From positions 4,233,337-4,297,336 of the forward strand of contig JANPWX010000077.1 in NCBI GenBank assembly GCA_024734555.1: a stretch of DNA of 64,000 bases, given 5' to 3'. The translations under genes were made by a program, and so were the position numbers. The DNA comes from Trochalopteron elliotii. Lineage: Eukaryota; Chordata; Aves; Passeriformes; Leiothrichidae. How positions within the stretch are numbered: the first letter of the stretch is position 1; every line of letters begins with the position of its first letter. The notes beneath the pieces were generated by a model. It did no database searches and had not been told where the DNA came from. It saw only the letters and a program-made list of their open reading frames with translations. Positions 47,421-59,020 of this stretch are shown here, in pieces.

Positions 47421-48250
47421 CCTCTGTAACAAATTTTGGTATCAGTCTCTCTGCTATTCATGTAGTGTAGTTGTACTTCCTGAATTTTGCAAAGTTATTT
47501 TTAGATTTAAATAGCAAAAATTGCTTATATTGATTCAAATTTCAGAGAACCACAGACTTTTCACCCATCCCAGAATTCTACTTAAATTTTCAGAATGATT
47601 ATTATTCTTCTGAATCAATAATACATTCCATAAATAATAACAGCCAATCTACAGAATGCCATATGCATGACTGCTGTATTTTTGCCATTCTGCTTTGTGT
47701 TTCTTATCTTTTCTCTTCTTTTACAATGAATGAAGATACTTCCATAGCTTTCTACATAGTTTCCATGTTTCTTACAAAAAAACCCCCCACGAAATCTCAA
47801 AAACAAAAAAACTAAAAGCAACAACTAAAACCCCAACACAACTCCTCAAGGACTTGTTAAAGGGTTTTTTAATAGTTGGATGCATTTTTTTCATCTGTTT
47901 ATTCTCCATCCAAAATACTTATCATACATAACTTTGGAGATTGAAAAGAAATATATGTCAGTTTTCCATAGTTGTACTAATTTCTTTAATTTCATTTCAA
48001 TTACTTCTCTAGCTCCTGAGGGCAAGATTAAGATCATTTGAATTAAAACCATAGAGAATTTTCACTCAATGCTATGGGGACAGATAGGTTCTTCTGGGGA
48101 TCCGTGGCAGAATGATGACAGCACTAAACTGCAGTTACAGTTCATTATTTTTCAAACAGATTTTTTCTGATTAGCATAGTATGGGATCTCATGATCAGAA
48201 CAGCACAGATTTTTATAAACAGAATCAGTAGTATAATTTTTAAGTAATGT
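47421..48250. other. Unique AT-rich DNA, no gene recognised
   Basis: No gene or element recognised. An A/C-rich patch lies at about 47777-47842. Confidence 0.6.
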
Positions 48251-48790
48251 AGCAGAGAATTTTACAGCACAGCTTAGCTTACAGTTCCTAATCACCTTGA
48301 CCCTCCACAGATTGACCTTTGATTAAGGTTAAACCTTAATATATGACCTGCTGTGTCAGTATAACAATTTTTTAATGGAGATTGCAACCACAAAAATAGA
48401 ACATGAGTCACTCAATCCTTACAGGAAGCAAACAATGGCTGAGGGGTCCTTGACCACTGGTGAGATCATGGGTTTTGCCATCCATGGGCAGCTCTGGTCC
48501 AGGTCCCATTAGGATGTGTAACTGCTTGATTTTATGGATCGTGGTCTGTGTGCTGTTACATTTCCCTCTCCTGTGATGAGATCCTTACCCCCTGGCTGGT
48601 CGGGTACCTGAGACCTTAAAGGCCAGTTGGAAGGGAAACAGCAGTTCAGTTAGCCCAATATTTTGTCTACAGGAATAGCAATGGGACAGGCCGTGAAAAG
48701 AAGGCAGAAGAGCTTGGCTGTCTGCTTCAGACCCTTACTATCTCCCCAAATCCACTGTAGTTTTACCAGGGTTCTAAGATGGTGCATCCC
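48251..48790. other. Unassigned segment, possibly LTR-derived
   Basis: A stretch of intermediate GC with words such as 'TTACAGTTCCTAATCACC' and 'GATTGACCTTTGATTAAGG' that look like old interspersed repeat to me, and a 'TCAGTATAAC' that could be a core promoter relic. I see no LTR ends, target duplications or coding remnants, so this is only a suspicion. Confidence 0.25.
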
Positions 48791-49345
48791 TTTCTGTTCT
48801 CTCTGTTATTTGCTGATATCCTGCTGTTAATTAATCTGTTTAATACCATTTCAAACCTACTACAGTTGTCTCCTAAGACAGCAGTCTCACAGAAACTCAT
48901 TGCCTGTTTTGCAAAGACGTATTTCCTTTTATATATTTAAAATGTAGTGTTAATTAATTTGCCACTTTCATGAATTTTTAAAGTTTAACTAACTTCCTTG
49001 TCTGTTTCTTCTCTAAAATGTATCCTAATTGTTTTCATGTTTCATTCTCAAAGCCAATGATCCATCTCCTATATCATTCTAGTTTTTATTCTCTGTACCT
49101 TTTCTTACTCTAGTGTATCCTCCCTCAGGCTCAAAGTGCAGAACTGTGCAATTTTTAAGATGTCAACACAACAAGGTTTTATACAGCAGCAAGATGATGG
49201 GATTGTATTCACATTGCCTTTCCTGATGGTCCAAAACATTTTGTCAGTTTCTTTTATGGCAGGTGTTTCACATTGAGCCAATGATTTCAGAGGGCTGACA
49301 ACAATGGCTCTAAGCCCCACTTATAACTGCTAGCATTTTCACTAC

Positions 49346-49373
49346 TCTGTGTGTGTGTGTATACATATATATA
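49346..49373. repeat. (TG)n/(TA)n simple repeat
   Basis: TCTGTGTGTGTGTGT followed by ATACATATATATA. Short alternating purine-pyrimidine tract. Confidence 0.85.
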
Positions 49374-52300
49374 AAATATTTATTTTCTAAAGCCTTTATC
49401 TTGAGGTCATCTTTTATAACTTCCCAGGCATATCCAGTTATGCTGATCTGGAAAAGTTTTTGGAAGGAAAAGAACCTATCAAATTTGTTACAATTCTTTT
49501 CATTTTATACTAAGAAATGTTGTACACTTTTAAAGTGTTTATCCACAACTGATTCAACACATTAAGGAAAGGAATATTTTCAGAAGTTTTGATTTTGGTT
49601 TGGGTTTTTTTCTGGTGATAAAGAAAATTATCCACTTCTATTAAACCATTTCACAGTTACTGTCCAGGAAGCCTTATTACATTCCCCATGGTTGCTCCAA
49701 AAGTAGTTTTTTTCCACGAAAACATACTAAACCAGTCACTTTTCCTTTATTTCTCTATGAGTGAGAAACCTTTGGTCTGTGGTTATTTACTATCCTCTTG
49801 TTCTTCATGTTTCATGTCCTGCAAAACAATTCTCAGTTATGAAATCTGACTTTGAGTTCAGGCAGTTGCTATCCAAGAGATACTGCTGAGAAAGAATATT
49901 GAATCTTGCTACTTCTGTAGATTTTAATTTAACCTGGAACTCTGCCAAAATGAAAGGAACAAAAATCAAAAGTTAATCACTTGAGTCTAATGAGACTGCT
50001 AGCCTTACTTGTCTTTTCAATTATTTTTTCTTTTTTATCCAATAAACAGGTTATGTAGTGCAGCATCCTTTTATGCATTATGCATTTTGTTCTATTACTA
50101 AAGTCTCAAATATTTTTTCATCCTTCTTCATTTCTGTGTATACCTATGTAAACACTTGCACATTTCTATTCCTTGACTTTTAATATGTGACCAAATTTTT
50201 AACAGCACTTTTTCTATACATTGTCTTAATTGCTTATTAGTTCATCTTTTGTGATTTTTGTTTCAGATTTAAATATGCAGTACTGCTAAACTTCTTTATA
50301 TGTCTCATATACCTGTTACTGTATCCTCAACTTGCAAGAAAGCAGTTTTCTTTGTTAACTAACAATTTTGCGAACTGGTACACACTATAGAAGTTTATAT
50401 TCTGTGTTTCTCTGCAAAGTTATCCTACCTATGTAATTTTTCAGGGAAGCCTTCTACCAGACTAAAGGTAATCTAGGGGTAGTGAGAGTATTACTGTTCC
50501 ACCTTATACCAAATCAAGAAGGTGCTGCACAGGGCACCTAAATACAATAAATAGAAGCAGCCTGGATGAAACCAGTGACCACTTCTGTAGGTAGCTATGT
50601 ATTTCAGCAGATAAGATGGTCAATGAAAGACTTGGTGCCCCAATACCAAACAGCAACAATTTCCTCTCGTCCGTATTGTTAACACTCAGCTCCCTCTGCA
50701 GACAGATTTTGAAAGGAGGAAGCTAAAGCAGCCCAAAAGAGAAATGGGGGAAGAGCTAAATGTCAAGCTTGTCCAAAACTAGCTCACGGGACTGTCTTGT
50801 TTATGCTGTCATTTTTCAAGTTTAAATACTAGTATTTATATTCCTGGGTATAGGCATTCTCTGAGGCAGCACTCACACTGAAGTTAGCAAGGGCGCAGGA
50901 CTGTTCCAGAAGGCAGCATGAAGGTAACCCCGGAGAAGAAAAGTGAGGGAGTGTGTTCATGTGGATGGAAGATATACGGTGCTGCCTGCTCTCTGGGCTA
51001 AAGATTAGACCATGAAGTATTTTATTTAATTGTGCCTATATGAAGTTCATTATCACCTACATCTGTGACAGGAAGAGTCCACATATCATACTAAATGTTC
51101 TGAAATCTAATATGAGTAAAAAAAACCCCAAGAAGCATCATACAGTTACTTTTCCCTAGCTTGGCTATCTTCTAGTAACAATCTTCTATCTTCAGGAGAA
51201 TAAAAATAATAATTTAGGAAAAATACCTAATTTATATTATAAAATCTTTGCCTACTTTCTCTAATTACTGCCTGTAAGTAGAATGAGGAATATTTTTTCT
51301 TCACCTTTGATTTGGTATATGTCAACACATTTTTAATCTCGTTGTATATTGAGGTAAGCTTAAACCACCTATGTGTGTGTCCTTAATTAATTTGAACTTG
51401 AAATAATCTCTTGAGGACTTTAAAATCTATTCTAAGAAAAAAAAAAAAAAGATTGTACGATACAATTTTGTATAATATTTATACAGGTATTTCATTAGAA
51501 GTAGCTCTGGTATTGAAAGTTCCTATTTAAATTGCCAGAAACTAAGAGCATTGTATACAAACCACTCTTTGTAAGTAATTTTAGTTCTCTTTTTCTCACT
51601 GGGCTCTAGAACTGAAAGTATGTTTTTATCTTCTGATATGTCATTGATACTGAAGTGCTTACCATTTTTGGTTTTATTGTTGAGTTGGCATATGTAAAAT
51701 CACATGGGAACAGTCATCCTGTTTACTATTTTTAAATCTTTGCATGTTAAGGATAGAATGAAATAAAACAAAGTGTATCAAAATTCTGGTTTAAGAACAC
51801 TGCTCCTTACAGTATCTCATATACCATAGTCAAATATGAACATTAGTTTTTACAACACGTTTTTCAAGTTCCAGGATAAAGCAAGCATTCTCTGATATTG
51901 TAAAAGATTTTTCTTGACAGATGAAGGAACATATGAATTCCAGCTTCAATTTTAGTATGACCCACCTCTTTTTTTTTTTTTTTGCATTAATATGTTTTAC
52001 TATTTTCTGTGTTAGCATTTAAGTCATCAGTGGCATTTCCCTTTTATCTTAGATTTTAGACAGATTTTAGTTTACTGCTTTACTTCTTTAGCCTCAAACC
52101 AAAGCTCTTCTTCTTTTGAAAGCTGTTTGAACTTGTGGACACATCTCCCCTTCCCTTGCCTTTCTTATACTTTAACAGAAAATTTACTTTATCAGTTTTT
52201 TATCCTTTATCCTTTTGCTGTGTAAGGATAGATTGCTTATTTTTATTTCCTTCTCCTATCTGCTAAGAGTGCCAGTAAATCTATCCTCTGTTGAATCTCT

Positions 52301-53223
52301 TGCCTGATCAAAGGCTTCAGAAATGATAATGCTAGTCTGCTCCTTAGATCATTTCTCCCTCAGCAAACGAGAGGTTATACTTGTAGAATTAACTACTGGA
52401 TAAATGAACTTTTGGAGTGCTAAGTTTTGTTTAAGAGTCTTCTTCCAGACTCAGAGATATTAGAAAATTCTTTTTTTTTTTTTCTCCACTAGCTACTGCA
52501 ATTAGTGCATTTATTTTCCAATGTATCCAATTAGTGAGTTCTGTTGGTAACATGAAATTCTTGACAAATTTTATGCCTATTATGAGTGGGGTTTTTTGCC
52601 TTTGTTCCTGTGGTATTTTTGTAAACTCTACGCTTTTCAATTTTTCATTTCACTATGAAATTTCTTCACAAACTCCTTGACTTTTCCATTACTTTTAGTC
52701 CCAAGTTTCATCTATTTGCCTCTATTATCTATGAAGAATTTCATCCAGTCTTTGCATACACACTTCTTCTATTGCAGTGTCTCACTTATCTATGTCCAGC
52801 TTTGAAAAGGAGGATATGCATTTTTTTCTTTTTACACCTATTTCTGCATTTTATAGTGATGTTTATCTTCTGAGGTTTAAATATATAGTTTTAGTCCTAT
52901 TTTTTTCACATTAAATATATCGCTAAAAATAAATTAAATACATAACTTGATGGATGACATGGAACAGCCCAAAACTGTAGTAATACAAACACATTTACTC
53001 TCTAAATCAGGTGGGCAAATTTAAACTGTCTGCTGGGAATGATGCCTGGGTGTGATCATAATTCATGGACCATGCCTAGGATTTTTTGGAGAGACTGATT
53101 GTCAAAAGCATACTTGGAGCTATTTTAACAGCTAGCAGCAGAGCTGATTGCCTTCCAGTGCCTGGGAATATTTTTTTTGCTGTGGGGTGTCAGCCCTTTG
53201 TAGTTGTAAGTTTCTTGGAGATT

Positions 53224-53334
53224 TGGGGTTTTTTGTTTCATTTTGCTTTGAGCTGTGTGTTTATTGTGGGTTTGGTGGTTTGGGTTTTTTGTTTGTTTGT
53301 TTTTGTTGTTTTGTTTTGTTTGGTTTTTTTAAAA
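53224..53334. repeat. G/T-rich low-complexity tract
   Basis: TTTGGGGTTTTTTG, GTGGGTTTGGTGGTTTGGG and GTTTGTTTGTTTTTG words in about 110 bp, continuing as TTTTGTTTGG. Frames of 69-88 codons over this tract, rich in Phe, Val and Cys, are artefacts of its composition. Similar tracts are at 33218-33335 and, on the other strand, 17946-18065. Confidence 0.85.
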
Positions 53335-54403
53335 ATATTATTATTAAGATAAGTTAAGCAATATCTGCTTTCTTGGTAGCCCAGTAAATGTAGCCCCACA
53401 ATTTGATTGATTGACTAGTCTTTGAAGTGTCAATTTTAGTTATGTACTGCCTGTTTAACCTGCACAGTGCTTGACCTAAATATTGGTAACTTTAGCTCTC
53501 TATTATGTCCAGAACTTCAATAAGCTGTTCATCCTTTACCAGGTGAATGAGCAATTTCCTTCCGTATGCTTTCCAAGTTCTGCTTTCATCTTCCTTAGCT
53601 ATAGGTGGCTAAATGAAATCTTATCTTAATTAAGAGCCTGAAATCCCATAATATCCTATTGATATTGAACTCTGGAGGATGATACTGCAGCAGTGGTTAA
53701 GGGTAAGATATTGAAAGGATTATAGATAAAATTCCTATAATGTAAAATAGAAAGTTGAATTTTAAGTAAATGTTAGGAATAAACTTGTCTTCAAGATTTT
53801 ATTTGTAGATCTATTGAAACTCCTGTGCAGATCCATACACAATGAGGGGGGAAAAGAAGCTGACATGTTTAAAGTGTAGGCTCTATAACAGGCCTGTGAC
53901 ATAAGAATTTTTCTTCAAGAGCTGCTCCATTTGACAGCATTACCTATTCTGCTTTAAGCCAGCCTCTGTGGGGTACATTGCCATCAAAGAAAGAATTAGA
54001 TCCATGATTATCTTTCTCAATCCATTAGATTATTCTTTTTGCTATCAATTGTCTCACATCTTTAAGGAATTATGTAAATTGCTGTCTTTATCTTAAAAAA
54101 ATAGCAAGTCTGATGCCTTAACATGACTTTTCTAGGAAGAAAGAATGGCCCATTTATGGCCCATTTCTTCACATCTGCTCATGTACTGTAAAACTTTCAA
54201 AGAATAAGGCAGTCAAAATAGGAGAGCAGCCAGTGCAGGAGCTTCTGGGTGATGTTTGGCAAACACCTCTGCCCAGAATTCATTTGGATTCTATACTAAG
54301 TATTTGGTTTTCTTAGAAGAACAGAAAAAACCACATGACTAGGGAGTTGGGTTGTTCTCATCTACTTGATATTCACATAATTTAAAAGAAGTAAGGTGCT
54401 ACT

Positions 54404-54468
54404 AATCAAATCAAATCAAATCAAATCAAATCAAATCAAATCAAATCAAATCAAATCAAATCAAATCA
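54404..54468. repeat. (AATCA)13 perfect pentanucleotide microsatellite
   Basis: Sixty-five bases made of thirteen uninterrupted AATCA units. The purity over this length suggests recent expansion and probable polymorphism. Confidence 0.98.
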
Positions 54469-57400
54469 TCTGTTACAGATAATTTCCTTGGGAATTCAGC
54501 AATCAAGACCACTCTTAAATTACTGCCAAAATTATCAGTGCTAGTAATTTCATTATACATACCTAATCAATGCTTCATAAAAAGTGTGTAAGAATGCTAA
54601 GAGAATTCTTAGGTACATAAGATAATATCTTGCTGGTGAGAGCATATGCTATGAAAAGTAGTATTTGTTTAACACGTCAGAATTTCTATATAATCAACTG
54701 AAACAAGACATCTGGAGTCAAAGAAGGAACTGGAAGATACATACTGAAGAGCTTAAGGTTTCTGTGAAGTTAAGTTTTGCTACTCTAATATATATATATA
54801 TATGTATATTTATGCATATGCATAGTTTGTACCACATAAATATTCATATGACTTATCTGATGAGTAGAAAAGACTGCCAACTGTATTCCAGCCACACTAC
54901 CTTCTGGCTGACTGCTTAAAGCAATAACTTAACAGGCCATCTGTAGAGTAAGTGCACCATGTCCATCATTCATGTTTTAAATTAACTAAAAAAATAACTG
55001 AAATTCAGTTTGCATCCCTGAAAGGGATATCTATCTCCTTGTTAGGTATGATATTTTTTGGATACACCAACAAATATCAGAGAACAACCACAACATTAAA
55101 TGGAAAAAAAATTAGGACTTACTATTCCTTTATTTTATGCTGAAAAAAAAAGTAATATCATAGCAGCAGTTGATGAAATGTGATTCAAATAAAAAATTAT
55201 TCTGAAATCCTTTCTCTGCTAGACATGAAGCTTCATAACTGCACTTTTACAGGATTACAGCAAATAACAATAGCTTTGCTGTGTTGTTCTTCTGTGAGTA
55301 CAGAAGTGTCAGAAAGCTTGAAAGAGTGAAAAGCTTGAGAGTCTTGACATTTTAGTAATTAAAAAAAAAATCTGGCAGCAACAAGTAAATCTTTGTGTTA
55401 TGGTTGGTTTGTGCTTGCTGCTAAACACAGCATACCAAGGGGTATAAGGGCACTGTAAATAACATGGAGGAGAACACAAGCTCTCAATCACAGCATCCAG
55501 CTCCATTTTAAGTATTGTAATTGGCTCTGAAAGACAGAAGTGTGACACCTTAAGGTGATGGTAGTCATCCAAGTGCTATGCAAGTGTAATAAACAAGAAG
55601 AAAAAAAACAGAAAAAGAGATGCTTCCTACCTACTGCTTTATTTCTGTCAACAGACTTTCTACAGAGAATTTTGGAAATCAAACAAGAATGAGTTTGGAA
55701 ATGAAAAAAGTTGAGTTTTAATACTATGAATAGAATTAAATTCTTACAAAAAAGGAAGGAAAATATTTTTATGCATTTATAAACATCTAAATGTGTATGT
55801 GAATATTTGCAAACATATTATGAATATAAACCATCTGATAAATGTATTTTTTGATTTATTACCCTGTAGGCCTTTTGTAGTAGCTGCAATAGTAGTATAT
55901 ACTGTGGAACTATGATCTTAAATAATATTAAAGAATACCATTATATCAAATGTACTTTAAGAAGTAAATAATGTACAACTGATTTGTGAGATTGAGTTAA
56001 ATACCACCAGTGTAAGTAAGGATCAGGCATAACAGCACCCAAAGTTTCCACACAAATTCGTAGAGAAAATCAGTCTAGATTATTCATGGGGAAGAAACTA
56101 CACAAAAAAAGAAGGCTGTCTTGAAAACTGACCTATTGTCTGATGACTCTCAACTAACCATCCGAAGTTTGAATGGTGGTTACAGGAGAGCAAGAGATTG
56201 TTCAAATTCTTTCCTCAATACCTTTAGATGGGGAAGGATTTTGCTTAGAAATCCCTTCAAAATCTTATAGCAGACCCCAATATATTTTGATGTACGCAGC
56301 TGGAAAAAAATCACTATTGGAAATAGATACTAAACACTGACAATATATTATTGTTGTTCATTTGTGCACACTGGTAAGCTGTTAAATTTGCTGACGAATG
56401 ACAAATATCTTTCCAGTCAGAAAGGATTTCAGAGAGAAAACTGTGCCTGTCGACTTCACAGATCTACTCACCCCAGCAAGCATTACACCTTGAATTTGTG
56501 ACAAACTGGCTGGATGAGAGGAAAGGTCACCAAGATGCAGAACCCAGAACAAATTTTTTTTTAAAAAAAGGTCTAAAGCAGCAAGTATTGGAATTTTGTG
56601 GAAAGCTTCTTAAACAAAGTAAACCACTGAAATAAATTACAAAACATTACAAAAATGCAACAAAAATAACAAAATAACCACCAAGACCTTTAAGGTTCAC
56701 TTTGTATACTGGCCTATATCTTCTAATTTTCGCAAGTACTGCACTGTCCAAAGAAATGTCTTGGAACACAGGCTTTCTAAACTATGGGAACAAAACATGT
56801 AGCTGTTGATCAGGTTTTTTATTAACATAAAACTTTATCATAATCACAGATTACTCATTAATTCTTAGAGTCTGGCAGGAGTATTTAAAAAATAAGCACA
56901 GAATTTGCTCAACTCACTGTCGGGTCCAATTTATTGCCTCTGGCAACTGAAAGTTCTTGATTCCTCACAATAAGAATAAAAAATAAATTAGTATGATGCA
57001 CCTACACAAATCAGCAACATTTTACCCACTATTGTCCCCTTGGATGAGTGGTTTTATATAAGGAATGGGAATTTATTACTGCATTTGAACATGCTGTTAC
57101 TATCAGCTGCCAAAATACCAGCAGATTACAGCTCCTTCTTTTGTGTCCTCTGGGAGATCAGCAGGGCTGTTGCACAAATGCAGAGCCAGCAGTAAAGTGG
57201 GGATAATCTAGCTCTGCGTATGAAACATGCATGAAATATTTGTAAAGATCTATGCTTGTCCTCTTGGCTGGATTTTTAAAGTAACAAGCTGGTTGTAGCA
57301 GATATATGTAGATCAGTGCATTAGCTTATTTCTGCTAACTGTTCAGGAACGTGGCTTCTGTGATTTCAGGCAGAGGTGGCTGCCACAGTCACTTTATTCT

Positions 57401-57999
57401 TTCTCTCCACATGGCTCTTACAAGACTAATTCCTCATCATCATGAGGATCCAGTACATTTCCTGGATTAACAGCATTGAAGCAGAAAGGAACATTTCATA
57501 CCACAGAAAACCTGAGATGTAGCATTAAAATGAATTTTAGGATTTCAAATAACAGTTGTTAAAGCTGCAGCAATTTTGGAAAGTATGATTAATGGTAACT
57601 ACATCACTTGCAGTCATCATGGTAATAAATGATGGTTTCCTGCATTGTGAATATAAACTGCAGAAAATCATGTTACCACGTGAACCAACAAAATATAGTT
57701 CCTTTAACAGCTGCTGTTTACTGGGAAAAATAGAGTATGCCATTAATTTAATTATGCTTTGGTGAGAATCACACAATCTACACATTTTGGCCAGAGAGCT
57801 GCAATTGCAGAGGGCCAGTACTCCCTTGAATGCATCTAGAATGAGTTTTAGAAATGTCGAGTGGTACTATCTGTTGAAATCATAAAAGGAACTATTTCTA
57901 GTGTGCACAAAAAAAATTTGAACTCATAACATGATTTTTGAGGATTGCAAATTAAATATTTCACGGGAGTACTCATTTTTAAGTTGTTGATCAATTCAG
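54469..57999. other. Unique AT-rich DNA, no gene recognised
   Basis: No gene or element recognised. A short (TA)n tract lies at 54788-54802. Frames under 90 codons, none with a domain. Confidence 0.6.
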
Positions 58000-58590
58000 A
58001 GAGCTGGTGACAGCAGCAGGGGGAGAGAGCCATATCACTGCCATGCACAACCCCTGTTGCCCACCCAGCCTCTCCCATCACCTCACCAGCTGGAATCCTA
58101 TGCCCTCAGGAGCAAAGAAGCAGCCCTTCTGTTTCAGAGCAGGGGCTCCAGTCTCTGCACAGGCTGTTCCAGTGTCCTACATGGTGGGACAGCTGCCAGT
58201 GTCAGGCCAGTTCCCAGAGATAGCATCGGGCCAGGAGCTGGCGTGGCATCCTGAGGGAGTGACCCAGGGTGGCTTCATCACGCACACATTAATAAAAGCT
58301 GCTGATTTTCCTGCTGTACTCGCCTGTGCCTGGTCCATCTCAGGAGCAAGTTGGGTGCAGAAAAGGCACCAGAGATTTGAAACCTGATAACTGTGTGGTC
58401 ACTGTCCACAAACTACCACTTCACCCGTGAGACTCTCTCTGGGAGCAAGCCACAAATTACAGAGTGCATGTCTCCAATTTGGCTCCCTGAGTATCTGTAC
58501 TAAAAATTTTCACACTGGTGTTTTAGCAATCTCCTGGATCTTTTGTACCAACTGTGTAGCTAACACCTGTCAAGTTCAATTTCCCCACAA
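58000..58590. other. Unidentified GC-richer block with AATAAA
   Basis: The GC content jumps here relative to the surrounding desert. A plus frame of 126 codons (58007-58387) starts MTAAGGESH and has no recognisable domain, signal peptide or repeat. AATAAA occurs at about 58290-58295, in 'ATTAATAAAAGCTGCTG', followed by pyrimidine-rich 'TTTTCCTGCTGTACTCG'. That arrangement resembles the R-U5 part of a class II retroviral LTR, and also the 3' end of a transcript. I found no LTR ends. A weakly supported alternative is a decayed exon or retrocopy. Confidence 0.3.
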
Positions 58591-58830
58591 GGACAAAGGT
58601 GGCTTATTCAGCAGTGTCCCTTGGTTCCTTAAAGAATAATTTGCTGTCATCCTGGCTGGGTGGCCAATAGCAAACTCCCATGATGACACTCACTTCATTT
58701 GTTTTTCCCTCTATCCTTGCCCAGAGCCTCTCATCTGTGACATCACCAGCTGCAGCTCTGGACATTGCAGACCTTCCCTTACACCCAACACTCACAACAG
58801 TGTCCTGCTCTCTCACACATTGCCCTGGGA
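58591..58830 (-). mobile_element. CR1 LINE 5' remnant: endonuclease domain piece
   Basis: On the minus strand, ERLWARIEGKTNEVSVIMG followed by VCYWPPSQDD matches the CR1 ORF2 apurinic endonuclease segment, whose usual form is like 'ESLWVRIKG...VGVCYRPP.Q'. Upstream, 'VCELPGQCVREQD' may correspond to the 'ALYVREQ' segment. This part of CR1 lies far 5' of the 3' tails seen elsewhere in the window, so it comes from a copy that once was much longer. No reverse transcriptase sequence follows it here. Confidence 0.7.
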
Positions 58831-59011
58831 GTTCACACACCTTGACAGTGAACTGCACACTTGCAGCAGTCCCTTTCACACCCTTGCAGTGGGGCACTGC
58901 ATGCTCATATGCTGCAGCTCTGTAGTTCTGCTCACAGCAGTGCCACTTGCACACCGCAATGGGGCTGCGAATGTTTGCATGCTCCCTGCTTCTTGTGCCC
59001 TGCTTGCACAC
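58604..59011 (-). pseudogene. Frame over CR1 endonuclease remnant
   Basis: A 135-codon minus-strand frame. Residues about 94-125 (ERLWARIEGK ... VCYWPPSQDD) are the recognisable CR1 endonuclease piece. Residues 1-60 come from a Cys/His/Ala-rich segment with repeated 'GCAGTGGGGC'- and 'CACTGC'-like DNA words and resemble nothing known to me. The endonuclease catalytic Glu, Asp and His residues are not all present in this short piece. A relic rather than a gene. Confidence 0.6.
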
Positions 59012-59020
59012 TGCTGATCC
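58831..59020. other. CA/TGC-rich unassigned segment
   Basis: Degenerate recurrence of 'CACACTTGCAG', 'CACACCCTTGCAG' and 'CACTGCATGC' words gives a loosely repetitive, GC-richer patch. Overlapping frames on both strands (65-135 codons) result from scarce stops. I cannot assign it to a family. Confidence 0.4.

Larger units (their letters stand above)
48791..54403. other. Unique AT-rich DNA, no gene recognised
   Basis: No exon, RNA gene or identifiable mobile element. It includes a TG/TA simple tract at 49346-49373, T-rich or A-rich runs near 51436-51450, 51969-51984 and 52470-52484, and a G/T-rich tract at 53224-53334. A slightly GC-richer stretch at 50540-50990 is unassigned. Frames are all below 90 codons. 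Confidence 0.55.

Noticed and set aside
58007..58387. A 126-codon plus-strand frame as a possible gene
   Set aside because: There is no recognisable domain and no support for exon boundaries. It is kept only as an unassigned GC-rich block.
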